A stretch of DNA of 64,000 nt from Saprospiraceae bacterium (GTDB taxonomy: Bacteria; Bacteroidota; Bacteroidia; Chitinophagales; Saprospiraceae), in assembly GCA_016714445.1 (NCBI GenBank), contig JADJNF010000003.1, positions 372,001 to 436,000 on the forward strand. Reading direction: 5' to 3'. The first letter of the stretch is position 1, and each line of letters starts with the position of its first letter. The notes under the pieces were generated by a model, which had not been told where the DNA came from, ran no database searches, and saw only the letters and a program-made list of their open reading frames with translations. The position numbers and the translations under genes are program-made. Positions 36,396-44,914 of this stretch are shown one piece after another.

Positions 36396-36833
36396 GTGAA
36401 AAACCTAATTATCCTTTCGTTATTGACACTTGTCTGGGGAACAACTTTTTGCCAGGATATTTCAAATACATCAGACGAATCCATCAGAAAAATTATTAAC
36501 GATAAAAATGCATCATACAACAGGCAAGATTGGTCAGGCATGAAAAAGTTTCATTCTGACAGTATAAAAGTTTATGAGTTTCCAAATTCACTAAGGGACT
36601 CAACAGCGGATGCCTTAATTGCCCGCTACCCTAAAACATTTGCAAAATATCCAAAGAATAAAATAGAGACAATAGACATAACTATTATTGGGAATAAGGC
36701 AATAATCAAAGATAAAGTAACAGGTAGAGGCGAACCATTCTATGCGGTAAACATTTACGAATTTGACAACAATAAAATTGTAAAGATTTGGTTTATTTCA
36801 AACTCTTCAACAACACAAAGACCAAAAAATTGA
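36396..36833 (+). CDS. Exported NTF2/SnoaL-like protein
   Basis: The protein is 145 residues from a GTG start. A signal peptide (MKNLIILSLLTLVWGTTFCQ) is followed by one NTF2-like domain: SIRKIINDKNASYNRQDWSGMKKFHSDSIKVYEFPN, LIARYPKTFAKYPKNKIETIDITIIGNKAIIKDKVTG and AVNIYEFDNNKIVKIWFIS. This is the usual helix-sheet order of the fold. The substrate is unknown. It sits between hairpins and a repeat E block, consistent with a mobile cassette origin. Confidence 0.75.
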   Translation: MKNLIILSLLTLVWGTTFCQDISNTSDESIRKIINDKNASYNRQDWSGMKKFHSDSIKVYEFPNSLRDSTADALIARYPKTFAKYPKNKIETIDITIIGNKAIIKDKVTGRGEPFYAVNIYEFDNNKIVKIWFISNSSTTQRPKN

Positions 36834-36866
36834 CTAATGTGTAAAAAAAAAACGGCAGCAAACAGC

Positions 36867-36899
36867 TAAGCGTTCGTCGTGTCCGGCGTACATGCGATT
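36867..36899 (+). repeat. Repeat E block, copy 2
   Basis: taagcgttcgtcgtgtccgg and following matches 9745-9777 at 30 of 33 bases. The small palindrome is imperfect here (TGTCC-ggc-GTACA). It lies 34 bases after a gene stop, as in copy 1. Confidence 0.6.
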
Positions 36900-36946
36900 T
36901 TAGTGGCAACCCAATGACAACAGCATAAACCTTGAAAATTCAGACA

Positions 36947-38035
36947 ATGAACATACCAACAGTTATATTTTTTCTAAACATTTTGACCCTGTTGACTTCC
37001 TGCAAAGGGCAGACAACAACACAATCTGAAAATGCAGCCAATTCAACGTCAATCGGTGACACAGTAAATGAGCTTGGAAAAGACATAGAACTTGTTTATC
37101 AAGACAAGAAGGACAATTATTGGTTTGCGTGCAGGAACGATGGAGTGTATAAATATGATGAAAAAAAAATCATTCATTTTACAACCAAAGATGGCTTGAC
37201 TAGCAATAGTATTGGAGAAATAAGGGAAGATAAATCGGGAAACATTTATTTTATTACTGGTAATGGTATTTGTCAATTTAACGGAAAGACTTTTAGAGCG
37301 TTAAAAGAAAAATCTGGTGTTGACAACGATTGGAAATTAAATCCCAATGACATTTGGTTTAAAAGTTCAGAATATGACGGTTTTGTTTACAGATTTGATG
37401 GCGAAAATTTATTGAAACTAAAAGTTCCAAAAATCAAAACCGGAGAAGATTATATTTCAAAACATCCAAACTATGCTAACCCTTATGCGATTTTTTGTGT
37501 TTACACTGACAGTAAAGAAAATATTTGGTTTGGTACTGCAACTTTAGGTGCTTTCCGCTACAACGGAAAATCATTTGATTGGATAATTGAAGATGACGTA
37601 ACAGAACTACACGATGGACCAGCCAATGGTGTTCGTTCAATTTTAGAAGATAAAAATGGAGATTTTTGGTTTAATTCGGCATATCGTTATACCATATATG
37701 ACACCGCCTCAATGCCAAATAATCAACAGGACAAATCAACATTTTATAAGAGAACAAAAAGTATAGGTAGTTTAGACGGAAGTAAAAACAATGATTTTAC
37801 TGAATACTTATCTATCACAAAGGACAATAACAATAATTTATGGTTTGTACCTTACGATACTGGAGTATGGAAGTATGACGGAATAAAAATCACTCATTAC
37901 CCAGTTCAAATCAACTCTAAGGAGATAAAATTATTTTCTATTTACAAAGACAATAAAGGAACCTTATGGCTTAGAACACAAGAGTATGGATTGTGGAAAT
38001 TTAACGGACAGACTTTTGTGCAATTTAGAATATGA
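36947..38035 (+). CDS. Two-component-regulator-propeller-type lipoprotein
   Basis: The ATG at 36947 (MNIPTVIFFL) is preferred over the upstream TTG, giving 362 residues. Lipobox LLTSC is followed by propeller repeats of the Reg_prop type: DKKDNYWFACRNDGVYKYDEKKI, DKSGNIYFITGNGICQFNGKTF, DSKENIWFGTATLGAFRYNGKSF, DKNGDFWFNSAYRY, DNNNNLWFVPYDTGVWKYDGIKI, and DNKGTLWLRTQEYGLWKFNGQTF. They match the sensor part of hybrid two-component systems, but no kinase follows, so this is a stand-alone surface sensor or binding protein. Confidence 0.8.
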   Translation: MNIPTVIFFLNILTLLTSCKGQTTTQSENAANSTSIGDTVNELGKDIELVYQDKKDNYWFACRNDGVYKYDEKKIIHFTTKDGLTSNSIGEIREDKSGNIYFITGNGICQFNGKTFRALKEKSGVDNDWKLNPNDIWFKSSEYDGFVYRFDGENLLKLKVPKIKTGEDYISKHPNYANPYAIFCVYTDSKENIWFGTATLGAFRYNGKSFDWIIEDDVTELHDGPANGVRSILEDKNGDFWFNSAYRYTIYDTASMPNNQQDKSTFYKRTKSIGSLDGSKNNDFTEYLSITKDNNNNLWFVPYDTGVWKYDGIKITHYPVQINSKEIKLFSIYKDNKGTLWLRTQEYGLWKFNGQTFVQFRI

Positions 38036-38407
38036 AAGAAGAGCAGCCACTCACAACTAAGTTTTCCTGGTGTGCGAAGCACAAGCTATGAATCCGCGTC
38101 AGGCGAAGAACTGTACCTTCGGTAGTCCGTCTGTGCAGTCGGATAAACTCTGTCAGACTTTCATTTTTGGCGCAAGTTTGCAACTTGTGCCTAAATCACC
38201 ACGCTGCGGATGAATATTAGTACCTGACTTTCACTCCTTTGAATAAATTAGTCCGAATTGCTTTCACTCTCCATATAACTTGTTTTATAACAAGTTGTAC
38301 AGCTATCATTTTAGTCGTACATTTACTATTCCAGACAAAAATAATGTATATGACATCAGATTGCTTCGTATACTCGAACTTTAATAACATTTAAAATAAC
38401 AATATTT
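38036..38407. other. Repeat-rich intergenic region
   Basis: It holds a diverged repeat E (palindrome TGTGC-gaa-GCACA at 38071-38083; block 38114-38158 matching 9795-9839), repeat B copy 1 (38161-38254) and a perfect palindrome AACTTGTT-ttat-AACAAGTT at 38277-38296. No ORF is supported. Confidence 0.55.
38161..38254. repeat. Direct repeat B, copy 1
   Basis: The core gcaagtttgcaacttgtgcc to gactttcactcc (66 bases) agrees with 39230-39295 at about 57 positions. CAAGT-ttgca-ACTTG inside is a small palindrome. Confidence 0.6.
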
Positions 38408-39139
38408 ATGTATAAAGAATGCTATATGTTTGACACACCAGATAGTAATACCACTATTTGGAGGTACATTGATTTCCCTAAATTTGTGGACCTAATCACA
38501 AGTAATAAATTATTCTTTTGTCGTTCAGATAATTTTGAAGACCCATACGAAGGAATATTTCAATTAAGAGATCATGAAGAAACTAAAGTAATGCTCCAAA
38601 ATCAAAAACTAACCAAAAAGTTCTATTTTCTTAATTGCTGGCATATTAATGAACATCAATCTGATGCAATGTGGAAGATATTCCTTAACACAAAAAACGG
38701 AATTGCTATAAAATCGAAAGTTGGAAATGTAATTGAAAGTTTCAAAAACTCGCAAGATGATATTTATATCGGGAAAGTGAATTATAGGGATTTCGAAAAG
38801 GTATCGTTTACAGACCTTATATTTGAATCTCAGAATCTAATTAAAAATGGACATCGCAGTATTAATCAGTTCAATTATAAGAGAATTAGTTTTGAACATG
38901 AAAAAGAATTGCGATTATTCTATATTGACACCCCAATTCCACATGTGACTAAAAATGAAACTCCAAGAGATCCTTTAACTGAAAAATACATTTCTGTAGA
39001 TATAAAGAAATTAATTAATGAAATAGTGATTGCTCCTTTTGCAGATATTTGGTTTCAGAAAATGGTTAAAAGATTGTTACAAAATTTAGGACTTCATTTT
39101 GAAATTATTCAATCGAATCTGTACATGCTGAAAGAATAA
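38408..39139 (+). CDS. DUF2971-domain protein
   Basis: This is a 243-residue cytosolic protein. WRYIDFPKFVDLITSNKLFFCRSDNFEDPYEGIF is the family's opening block, and CWHINEHQSDAMWKIFLNTKNGIAIKS and ISFEHEKELRLFYI are its later conserved segments. Full length for DUF2971, whose function is unknown; members are often found among accessory and phage-defence genes. It stands alone between two copies of repeat B, which lie about 1.06 kb apart. Confidence 0.8.
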   Translation: MYKECYMFDTPDSNTTIWRYIDFPKFVDLITSNKLFFCRSDNFEDPYEGIFQLRDHEETKVMLQNQKLTKKFYFLNCWHINEHQSDAMWKIFLNTKNGIAIKSKVGNVIESFKNSQDDIYIGKVNYRDFEKVSFTDLIFESQNLIKNGHRSINQFNYKRISFEHEKELRLFYIDTPIPHVTKNETPRDPLTEKYISVDIKKLINEIVIAPFADIWFQKMVKRLLQNLGLHFEIIQSNLYMLKE

Positions 39140-39219
39140 AAAGGATGTAATACGAAAAGCTGAAAATTGAGTTTGAGACCGACTGTAGTCTATTTTTTGG
39201 ATATGCAGAAGTATGTTGC

Positions 39220-39313
39220 TCATTTTAGACGCAAGTTTGCAACTTGTGCCTAAATCACCCCTCTGCAAATGAATGGTGGTACATGACTTTCACCCCGTTG
39301 GATAGATTAATCC
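39220..39313. repeat. Direct repeat B, copy 2
   Basis: It matches 38161-38254 across a 66-base core; its right part forms the hairpin at 39288-39325. Confidence 0.6.
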
Positions 39314-39325
39314 TACGGGGTGAAA
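39288..39325. terminator. REP-like hairpin
   Basis: TTTCACCCCGT pairs perfectly with ACGGGGTGAAA, with an inner GGAT-agatta-ATCC stem, so nearly the whole element is paired. It could terminate transcripts from the DUF2971 gene or be a REP unit. Confidence 0.5.
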
Positions 39326-39474
39326 AACGAATTTTGGTTTTGTATGGAGATATCGTCAGGTGTCTTGAGTATCCCTGTTACTATGCAAGGTGATTACATT
39401 GGCTTTAGTAGGACTTTTTCATGATTTTAAAACATTGAGTGAGCCAATTCCCTTTGATGGTGCAAGTTTCAGGA

Positions 39475-39546
39475 CAGTATAGGGCAGACTTGTCTGCACA
39501 GTATCGGACAGACTTGTCTGCCCAGTATCGGGCAGACATATGCAAC
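39475..39546. repeat. Three tandem 24-bp palindromic repeats
   Basis: Three contiguous units begin with cagtat at 39475, 39499 and 39523. Units 1 and 2 end in a GCAGAC-TT-GTCTGC-type palindrome, perfect as GACAGACTTGTCTGCC-like in unit 2; unit 3 diverges at its end. Confidence 0.7.
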
Positions 39547-39596
39547 TTGTGACCTTAATACTTAAACCTTATCTTCCAGATCTTTAGATGCTCCGA

Positions 39597-39670
39597 TTCA
39601 CGTATTTCTACTTACACAAACATCCCGTATTTATACGCTATTCTGTCAGGCAAAATAGCAGGATGTTAGC
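39597..39670. repeat. Dispersed repeat F, copy 2
   Basis: acgtatttctacttacacaa followed by atcccgtatttatacgct and gcaaaatagcaggatgtt aligns with 32770-32840. Confidence 0.45.
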
Positions 39671-39780
39671 GTCGTGATTTATTTGATGGAAAAGGTGATG
39701 CTGAAAATCAGTCCGATCATTTTGTATCCGGAAAAGAAAGGGATAATGGACAAAATAATACAAAATCCGGTGTAATAATT

Positions 39781-39809
39781 GTTGGCTTTACTTTGGGTTT
39801 TGTATATTT
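39781..39809 (+). promoter_or_regulatory. Bacteroidota-type promoter
   Basis: TTGGC at 39781 and TATATTTG at 39802-39809 are separated by about 18 bases and fit the -33/-7 consensus. The next credible gene is the T9SS protein at 40191, which would give a leader of about 370 bases. Confidence 0.35.
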
Positions 39810-40009
39810 GTGGTGGTGAATTGCAGTTGGAAATTATCAAACCCCAAAAGCCAACTAAAAACCCAAAATTTATTTCCACCATTCATAAATAATTCTATAT
39901 TTGCCTAAGCGAAATGAAATAGATATTTGGGTGATTGGTGGAGGTGGATTTTCTTACTTTTTGAATTATCGTGCATCAATGAATCAAAAACGTTTCAATG
40001 CGAATCTTA

Positions 40010-40056
40010 TTAACAAACTTTCGTATTTTTATATATTTAATATGAATTGTAAGTCA
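40010..40056. repeat. Repeat D tail, second copy
   Basis: ttaacaaactttcgtatttt and the following ttaatatgaattgtaagtca match 33211-33260 with a few differences. Confidence 0.5.
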
Positions 40057-40129
40057 ATGAATTGTAAAGGTATTTTAAAAATGGATGTGCGTATAGCAAA
40101 ACGTTAGCTTCCAGTCGAAGAGAAAAATT

Positions 40130-40174
40130 CCTTCGAAAATCTAATGCCGAAATTTGGCATTAGATTTTCGAAGG
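40130..40174. promoter_or_regulatory. Perfect 19-bp hairpin in the leader of the T9SS gene
   Basis: The arms 40130-40148 (CCTTCGAAAATCTAATGCC) and 40156-40174 are exact reverse complements around a 7-base loop, gaaattt. It ends 16 bases before the ATG at 40191. On the plus strand no T-run follows; on the minus strand a T5 tract follows, so it could terminate antisense transcription or form an mRNA leader structure. Confidence 0.6.
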
Positions 40175-40190
40175 CGCAAAAACAAAAAAG

Positions 40191-42908
40191 ATGAAATATT
40201 TATTTGGTATTTTGTTCCTGCTCTCCGTTGCATTGGTGCACGGCCAAGCGCGACTTGAATTTGATTTTAATGAAGCTCCCGGTGGTTATGATACCTATGA
40301 AATGGCTTCAATAGACGGGAGAATATATTTTATGACACAGGTAGGGTCAAAGTCGTTTCGGGCGGTCATGTATGATCCTGCTACTAACCAACATCAAGTG
40401 CTGAACGCAGAAACACCGTTTTGTGCAGAAGGTGGAAGTTACCAATTTCAAGGGTATAAAGGCGATGTGTTTTATATTTTTGATGGCTTGTACAGGTATC
40501 ATCCGCCAACCGGTGAAGTAATAAAGGTGCTGGATAATTGGATGACTGAATTTTTTATCTATCAAGATAGGTTGATTTGTACGTACTCGGATGGGAGTGT
40601 CGGATTGTTGGACTTGACCACCAACCAATGGGATACACTCGATTTCTCAAGCATTGGTGTTCCAAATAATCAGCTTTTTGCATACGGGTATCAGGGATTA
40701 AAAAACTCTTTCTTTTTTTTAGCGGGTAAGAATAACCAATATTACGTAGTTCGTTATAATCTGGATAATAAAATGGTAACACGCATTCCAAGACCCGCGT
40801 CACAAGGCTCTAGCCAAGCTTATCAGAATATTTTACAGGTTTGCGATGGCCAATTATTTGCGGCATTTGGTTATTACCTTGCTTCGAATTATTCGATTTC
40901 TGTTTACAATGAGCAAAATAATCTATTTGAGGCGGTGAGCGGTGTGAAGGCCACGCGCATGGCTTGTGTACAGGAAAAACTTTATGCTTGTGATTTTTCC
41001 GCAAATGGTCCTATGTTAAGTGTCAAAAGAGATTCTGCCGGGCAGCTTATTCCAAAAACACATCGGCTCTATCCCGGCGGTATCGGCGCTGTAAATAATC
41101 TCTTTAAGGTTGATACCACCCTTTATGTCCTAAACCACCGGGATCACAAAGGTTTATATCGTTTCCACGATGCAATAGAAACATTTCAGCGTATTGATCC
41201 GGTATCTGAAAACATCATTGAGTCACAAACGCATCATGGTATTTCTGGTATTGCCTCTACATTGTATTTTATTGGTAGTGCAGCCGACCGATCTCGTCAA
41301 TTGATGCGTTACTCAATTACAGATACCGCAGTCTCCGAAGCCCTGTACTTGCTAAAACCAAATCTCGGAACATTTATCAGAAATTTTACTAAGCTAGGCG
41401 GTAAAGGCTATTTTTTGGGTATAACAGAGTTGTACAATCAAAGCTATACGAACGGAACCGGATTGCTCGTCGAGTTCGATACCACTGCAACATCTCAACA
41501 TCGTATATTAAATAGCCAACTAGGTATTGATACCATTTTGCCGAGTACATATCTAACTTCTATCGATTCTGATCTTTTTCTCACACATGTTGGTGTACAA
41601 GGCCAGAGATATGCTTTGGCGCGGTATATTCCGAACATAGGCCTGAAAACATATTTGCCCGGCAATGCCACCATATTGCCTTTTCTGGTAAAATACCAAG
41701 ATGCCGTGTATATGATGAGTGGCACCAATCTATACCGTTATCTTCCTGCCACAGATACGGTTGAGTTGGCGATGGCTTTTGCAAATCCTAATGTAGATTG
41801 GATTGGAGCCGACGCCAATTATTTGTATTATTTTATGGATGAAAAGCTCATGCGATTTAATGGACTAAATCATGTTTTGGTAAGTGATAGTATCGATCGG
41901 ATTTATCCTGGCCTGAATGTAAGCTTATTATCTCCATTTATTTTCAATGGTAAATTGTATTGTGGCGTTAGGACAACTTCATTGCCAGGTGCATTAGAAA
42001 TAGACCTCACAACAGGAGCAAAGCATATCATGAGCTTGGATTCAAACGGTATCGGGAGTGTACCGATGATCGGAGTTCATGAAGGGAAAATTTACATTGG
42101 TACCAATTTTAATCGCGGCTTGAAAGAATACGACCCTGCCACCAAACTATTGCGCAATATTAGCCCAACAAATAGTATCCGTACGGCAGGATATTTTTCG
42201 TTCGGAACCAAATTTATAGCTGAAGTTTTTGACAGCCTCAGTGGCTGGGAAATGCATGAAATAGATTTAGCTACTGGCAATCACCAGCTATTAGTTGATG
42301 TATTTCAGGGGTATTGTTCAAGTTATATTTCTAACCCATTGGTTTTTAATGATAAATTTTACTTTTCAGCAGATGATGGCTTGCACGGCCATGAGCTTTG
42401 GTCGTATCGTTCCTGCTTTCAGGCAAATATCACCGCCCAAACTACCACTCTTGGCCAAAACACAGGCTCTGCATCAGTGACCACCATCGGTGGCTCTGCG
42501 CCATTCACCTACCAATGGAGCAACGGTGCTTCAACTGCCAATATTGACAGCCTAGCACACGGCTTTTACCTTGTAACTATCACTGATGCTGCAGGTTGCC
42601 AAAGCAGTTTAAATGTTTATATTGATCAACTCGTCAGCTTCGTGCTACAGGCAGAGACTATGCAGTTGCGCGTGTATCCAAATCCGTTTGGACAGCGCTT
42701 GACGCTTGAAGCGATACATATAGAAAAGGAAAACAACTTCAGTGTACAACTCATTGATTTGCAAGGCCGCATGATCACCACTCGCAATTGGAATAGTGCC
42801 AGTCCGCTTGTATTGGATGGTCTTGACTTGCCATCTGGCGTCTATTTTTTGCGCCTTCAGCAAATGTCAAATGGTGCTTCGCGCACGGTGAAGGTGGTTT
42901 GTGATTAA
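40191..42908 (+). CDS. T9SS-secreted propeller-type surface protein with SprB-like repeat
   Basis: The protein is 905 residues with a signal peptide ending near LVHGQA. Residues 30-740 are beta-rich, with repeated Tyr/Phe-x-Gly and strand-loop patterns suggesting a kelch-like or related propeller; no enzyme motif is seen. Residues 745-815 match an SprB-type repeat (GSAPFTYQWSNGASTANIDSL and GFYLVTITDAAGCQSS). Residues 825-905 are a type A T9SS sorting domain (LRVYPNPFGQ; LIDLQGRMI; LPSGVYFLRL). It is therefore exported by type IX secretion and probably attached to the cell surface. G/C-ending codons are noticeably more frequent than in neighbouring genes, which may indicate transfer. Confidence 0.85.
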   Translation: MKYLFGILFLLSVALVHGQARLEFDFNEAPGGYDTYEMASIDGRIYFMTQVGSKSFRAVMYDPATNQHQVLNAETPFCAEGGSYQFQGYKGDVFYIFDGLYRYHPPTGEVIKVLDNWMTEFFIYQDRLICTYSDGSVGLLDLTTNQWDTLDFSSIGVPNNQLFAYGYQGLKNSFFFLAGKNNQYYVVRYNLDNKMVTRIPRPASQGSSQAYQNILQVCDGQLFAAFGYYLASNYSISVYNEQNNLFEAVSGVKATRMACVQEKLYACDFSANGPMLSVKRDSAGQLIPKTHRLYPGGIGAVNNLFKVDTTLYVLNHRDHKGLYRFHDAIETFQRIDPVSENIIESQTHHGISGIASTLYFIGSAADRSRQLMRYSITDTAVSEALYLLKPNLGTFIRNFTKLGGKGYFLGITELYNQSYTNGTGLLVEFDTTATSQHRILNSQLGIDTILPSTYLTSIDSDLFLTHVGVQGQRYALARYIPNIGLKTYLPGNATILPFLVKYQDAVYMMSGTNLYRYLPATDTVELAMAFANPNVDWIGADANYLYYFMDEKLMRFNGLNHVLVSDSIDRIYPGLNVSLLSPFIFNGKLYCGVRTTSLPGALEIDLTTGAKHIMSLDSNGIGSVPMIGVHEGKIYIGTNFNRGLKEYDPATKLLRNISPTNSIRTAGYFSFGTKFIAEVFDSLSGWEMHEIDLATGNHQLLVDVFQGYCSSYISNPLVFNDKFYFSADDGLHGHELWSYRSCFQANITAQTTTLGQNTGSASVTTIGGSAPFTYQWSNGASTANIDSLAHGFYLVTITDAAGCQSSLNVYIDQLVSFVLQAETMQLRVYPNPFGQRLTLEAIHIEKENNFSVQLIDLQGRMITTRNWNSASPLVLDGLDLPSGVYFLRLQQMSNGASRTVKVVCD

Positions 42909-43154
42909 AGCATATTTTAGGATTTCAATGAGTGATCCGGAGCGAAAAAATTTGATACTGAACGAACCATTTTTTTAAAACAGCACAACAACAAATCCAC
43001 AACTCATCAAACCAACAACCATTTGCCGTAAATCGGCATACAAAAACCCAGATTTTGAACAAGTTGAACGAGAAGTATTGCGACAGCTTAAGAAATTTGT
43101 ATTGTAGAACAACGATCTAATAAAAGTTTACTGACAAAAGCCCAAAAACTACCA

Positions 43155-44051
43155 CTAATTCCTAAACTTCCTCCCCACTGTTTCCAAAGCCAAAGCCAAA
43201 CTCTCCCGCCAATAGCTCCATGTATGACCACCGTCTCTCACCCTAAACTCTACAGGGATCTTTTTCTCTTTCATGATTTTTATGAGATCCATATTGTTTT
43301 GAATCAAAAAATCATCGTCACCACAGTCGATCGTAAAACCAGGTAATCCCGGCACTCGCCAATCCTGTGGTGCCTGATATACATCCATGGCTTTGATCAT
43401 TTCCTGGATAGAGTTGGCTTTATAAGTCGCATGATAGCCATCGGCCTGGCGTTTTCCCCACAATCTGATATACACATCTTCAAACATCTGGTTTGGTTTT
43501 TCGCCTGCTTTTAATGGCGCTATATCCAGAAATGCACCACTCATGGCATAACAGTAGCTGAAAAGATCTTTGTGTCTGATCGCATGATAGACGCTGCCAT
43601 ATCCACCCATCGATAGACCTGCTATGGCTCTGTAGTTGCGATTTTTATAGATGCGATAGTTGGACTCCACATCCGGCATCAACTCATTGATAAAATAATC
43701 TTCCCACATCACAGATTTATCATAATTATTCTGATAAAAAGCATCCGTAAATCCTTCCGTCATAACGATGATCATTTCTGGCGCTTCTCCTGTAGCGAAG
43801 GCTTTATTTGCTATGGTGGCTACTTCTCCTTTATTGACCCAATCTGTATAGTCGCCCCACATGCCATGAAAAAGGTATAATACAGGATAACTTCTAGTGG
43901 ACTTTTCATAAGAAGGCGGCAGGTAGATGGAGTAACTCACATCCTTGTTCAGTACCTTACTTTTATTGGTGATGGATAGGACGTTTCCTGTTTGGCCGAA
44001 GGAAAAAAGACTTATTAAGGTGAATGTTAGGGATATTAGGTATTTGGACAT
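43155..44051 (-). CDS. CE1-type esterase (feruloyl/acetyl-xylan esterase-like)
   Basis: This exported alpha/beta hydrolase has 298 residues and a signal peptide ending near SFGQ. The nucleophile elbow GLSMGGYGS gives Ser147; the Asp is near 245-247 (DCGDDDF) and the His is 276 (RDGGHTW). PVLYLFHGMWGDYTDW supplies the oxyanion region. The layout is that of carbohydrate esterase family 1, which includes feruloyl and acetylxylan esterases, so removal of acyl groups from xylan is the likely task. It is on the same strand as the xylan cluster beginning at 47435, but toxin-antitoxin and repeat DNA lies between. Confidence 0.85.
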   Translation of the reverse strand: MSKYLISLTFTLISLFSFGQTGNVLSITNKSKVLNKDVSYSIYLPPSYEKSTRSYPVLYLFHGMWGDYTDWVNKGEVATIANKAFATGEAPEMIIVMTEGFTDAFYQNNYDKSVMWEDYFINELMPDVESNYRIYKNRNYRAIAGLSMGGYGSVYHAIRHKDLFSYCYAMSGAFLDIAPLKAGEKPNQMFEDVYIRLWGKRQADGYHATYKANSIQEMIKAMDVYQAPQDWRVPGLPGFTIDCGDDDFLIQNNMDLIKIMKEKKIPVEFRVRDGGHTWSYWRESLALALETVGRKFRN

Positions 44052-44175
44052 TTTGTTGGGTGTTTTAATGGTGGTAATGGGTGGTAAATATACGGATGTT
44101 AGGGGTAATAATTATGGTTTACTTATTAAATTTTAGGTTTCAAAAATTTAAAAATGGGTTTTCAATTTAATATTG

Positions 44176-44310
44176 ATTCTACTCCGAAAAGTGTTTGACA
44201 GAAATATAAGAAAATTACCATCTTCTACTAAACAGATAATCAACGGTTTCCCTTTAGGGTGCAGGGTAAAAACGGTTGATTATCTAATTTTGAGTATTTT
44301 CGGAGTGGCA
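44176..44310. repeat. Dispersed palindromic element A, copy 2
   Basis: The best-preserved copy. Outer ends ACTCCGAAAA and TTTTCGGAGT are exact reverse complements; the inner core AATCAACGGTTT pairs with AAACGGTTGATT at 11 of 12 positions. Confidence 0.7.
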
Positions 44311-44434
44311 TTAGCCTTCCATTGTTCATCATGATTAAATTAGTACACTTATTTTTTAACTATCAGCTTTAGTCTGGTTTTGTCGCTCGAGCCGCGACTG
44401 GCTTTTACTTTTTTTTCCGCAAAAAAAGTAAACA

Positions 44435-44467
44435 ACCCGCCTGACCACTTTATGATAGTCGGGCAGG
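44435..44467. repeat. Repeat G, copy 1
   Basis: acccgcctgaccactttatg and the following gatagtcgggcagg match 59308-59340 at 25 of 33 bases. Confidence 0.45.
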
Positions 44468-44914
44468 AAAAACTCCCAATACAAAAAACCTGCTTGCCTC
44501 GAAGCAGGCAAGCTCACTTTTATATTATCACACGTATTTGATTTTGTAAAACTTACGTTCATCGCACTTTCCCGATTTTATCCTCACTCGCTAGATCACC
44601 GCGCTCGCGGCATATAAAATCGAGAATGAGTAAAAGTTCAAACAGTTTTGTATTGGTGTCATCACTGTTTCATTGTAGCAACAGCTTAGTTCCGCTAAAT
44701 CTCTCCGCGTACCGGAACGGCCTGCCCGCTTTAGATTCTACCTTACAGTTTGAATTGTGCTTTACCAAAATGAAAAAAAAATAGTTGCTAAATATAGAAA
44801 CTTTGTTTAACTTTGGTGAAAGTTTAGTTTGAAATTTTTTTGATACTTTCCATTTGAAAGGTGTTATAAGACAAATTAAACCCTAAATATTTTGCATAAT
44901 TAAATAAAAAAGAA

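Larger units (their letters stand above)
39140..40190. other. One-kilobase repeat-rich region without a gene
   Basis: In order it carries repeat B copy 2, a REP-like hairpin, a 24-bp tandem palindromic repeat, repeat F copy 2, a promoter-like sequence, the repeat D tail, an AACGTTAGC attC-like end at 40100-40108 and a perfect 19-bp hairpin. Short ORFs across it are not convincing. Confidence 0.55.
44052..44914. other. Repeat-rich region without a gene
   Basis: It contains element A copy 2 (44176-44310), repeat G copy 1 (44435-44467), and a hairpin GCTTGCCT-cgaagc-AGGCAAGC (44492-44513). It also has a short GTTCCG...CGGAAC pair at 44690-44720. The minus-strand ORF near 44356-44562 lies wholly on these repeats and is rejected. 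Confidence 0.55.

Noticed and set aside
39475..39546. Possible CRISPR array
   Set aside because: The three units are contiguous with no spacers and no cas genes are present; it is a simple tandem repeat.
39901..40107. 68-codon ORF downstream of a -7-like box
   Set aside because: It is built from the repeat D tail and the ACGTTAG core, with no protein-like pattern.
42980..43108. Open frame ending NPDFEQVEREVLRQLKKFVL
   Set aside because: It looks protein-like at its end but has no start codon, a stop just upstream and no recognisable family. A second frame is also open here, so it may be chance or a decayed gene end.
44356..44562. 68-codon minus-strand ORF
   Set aside because: It lies wholly over hairpin and repeat G sequence; the apparent protein is a translation of repeats.
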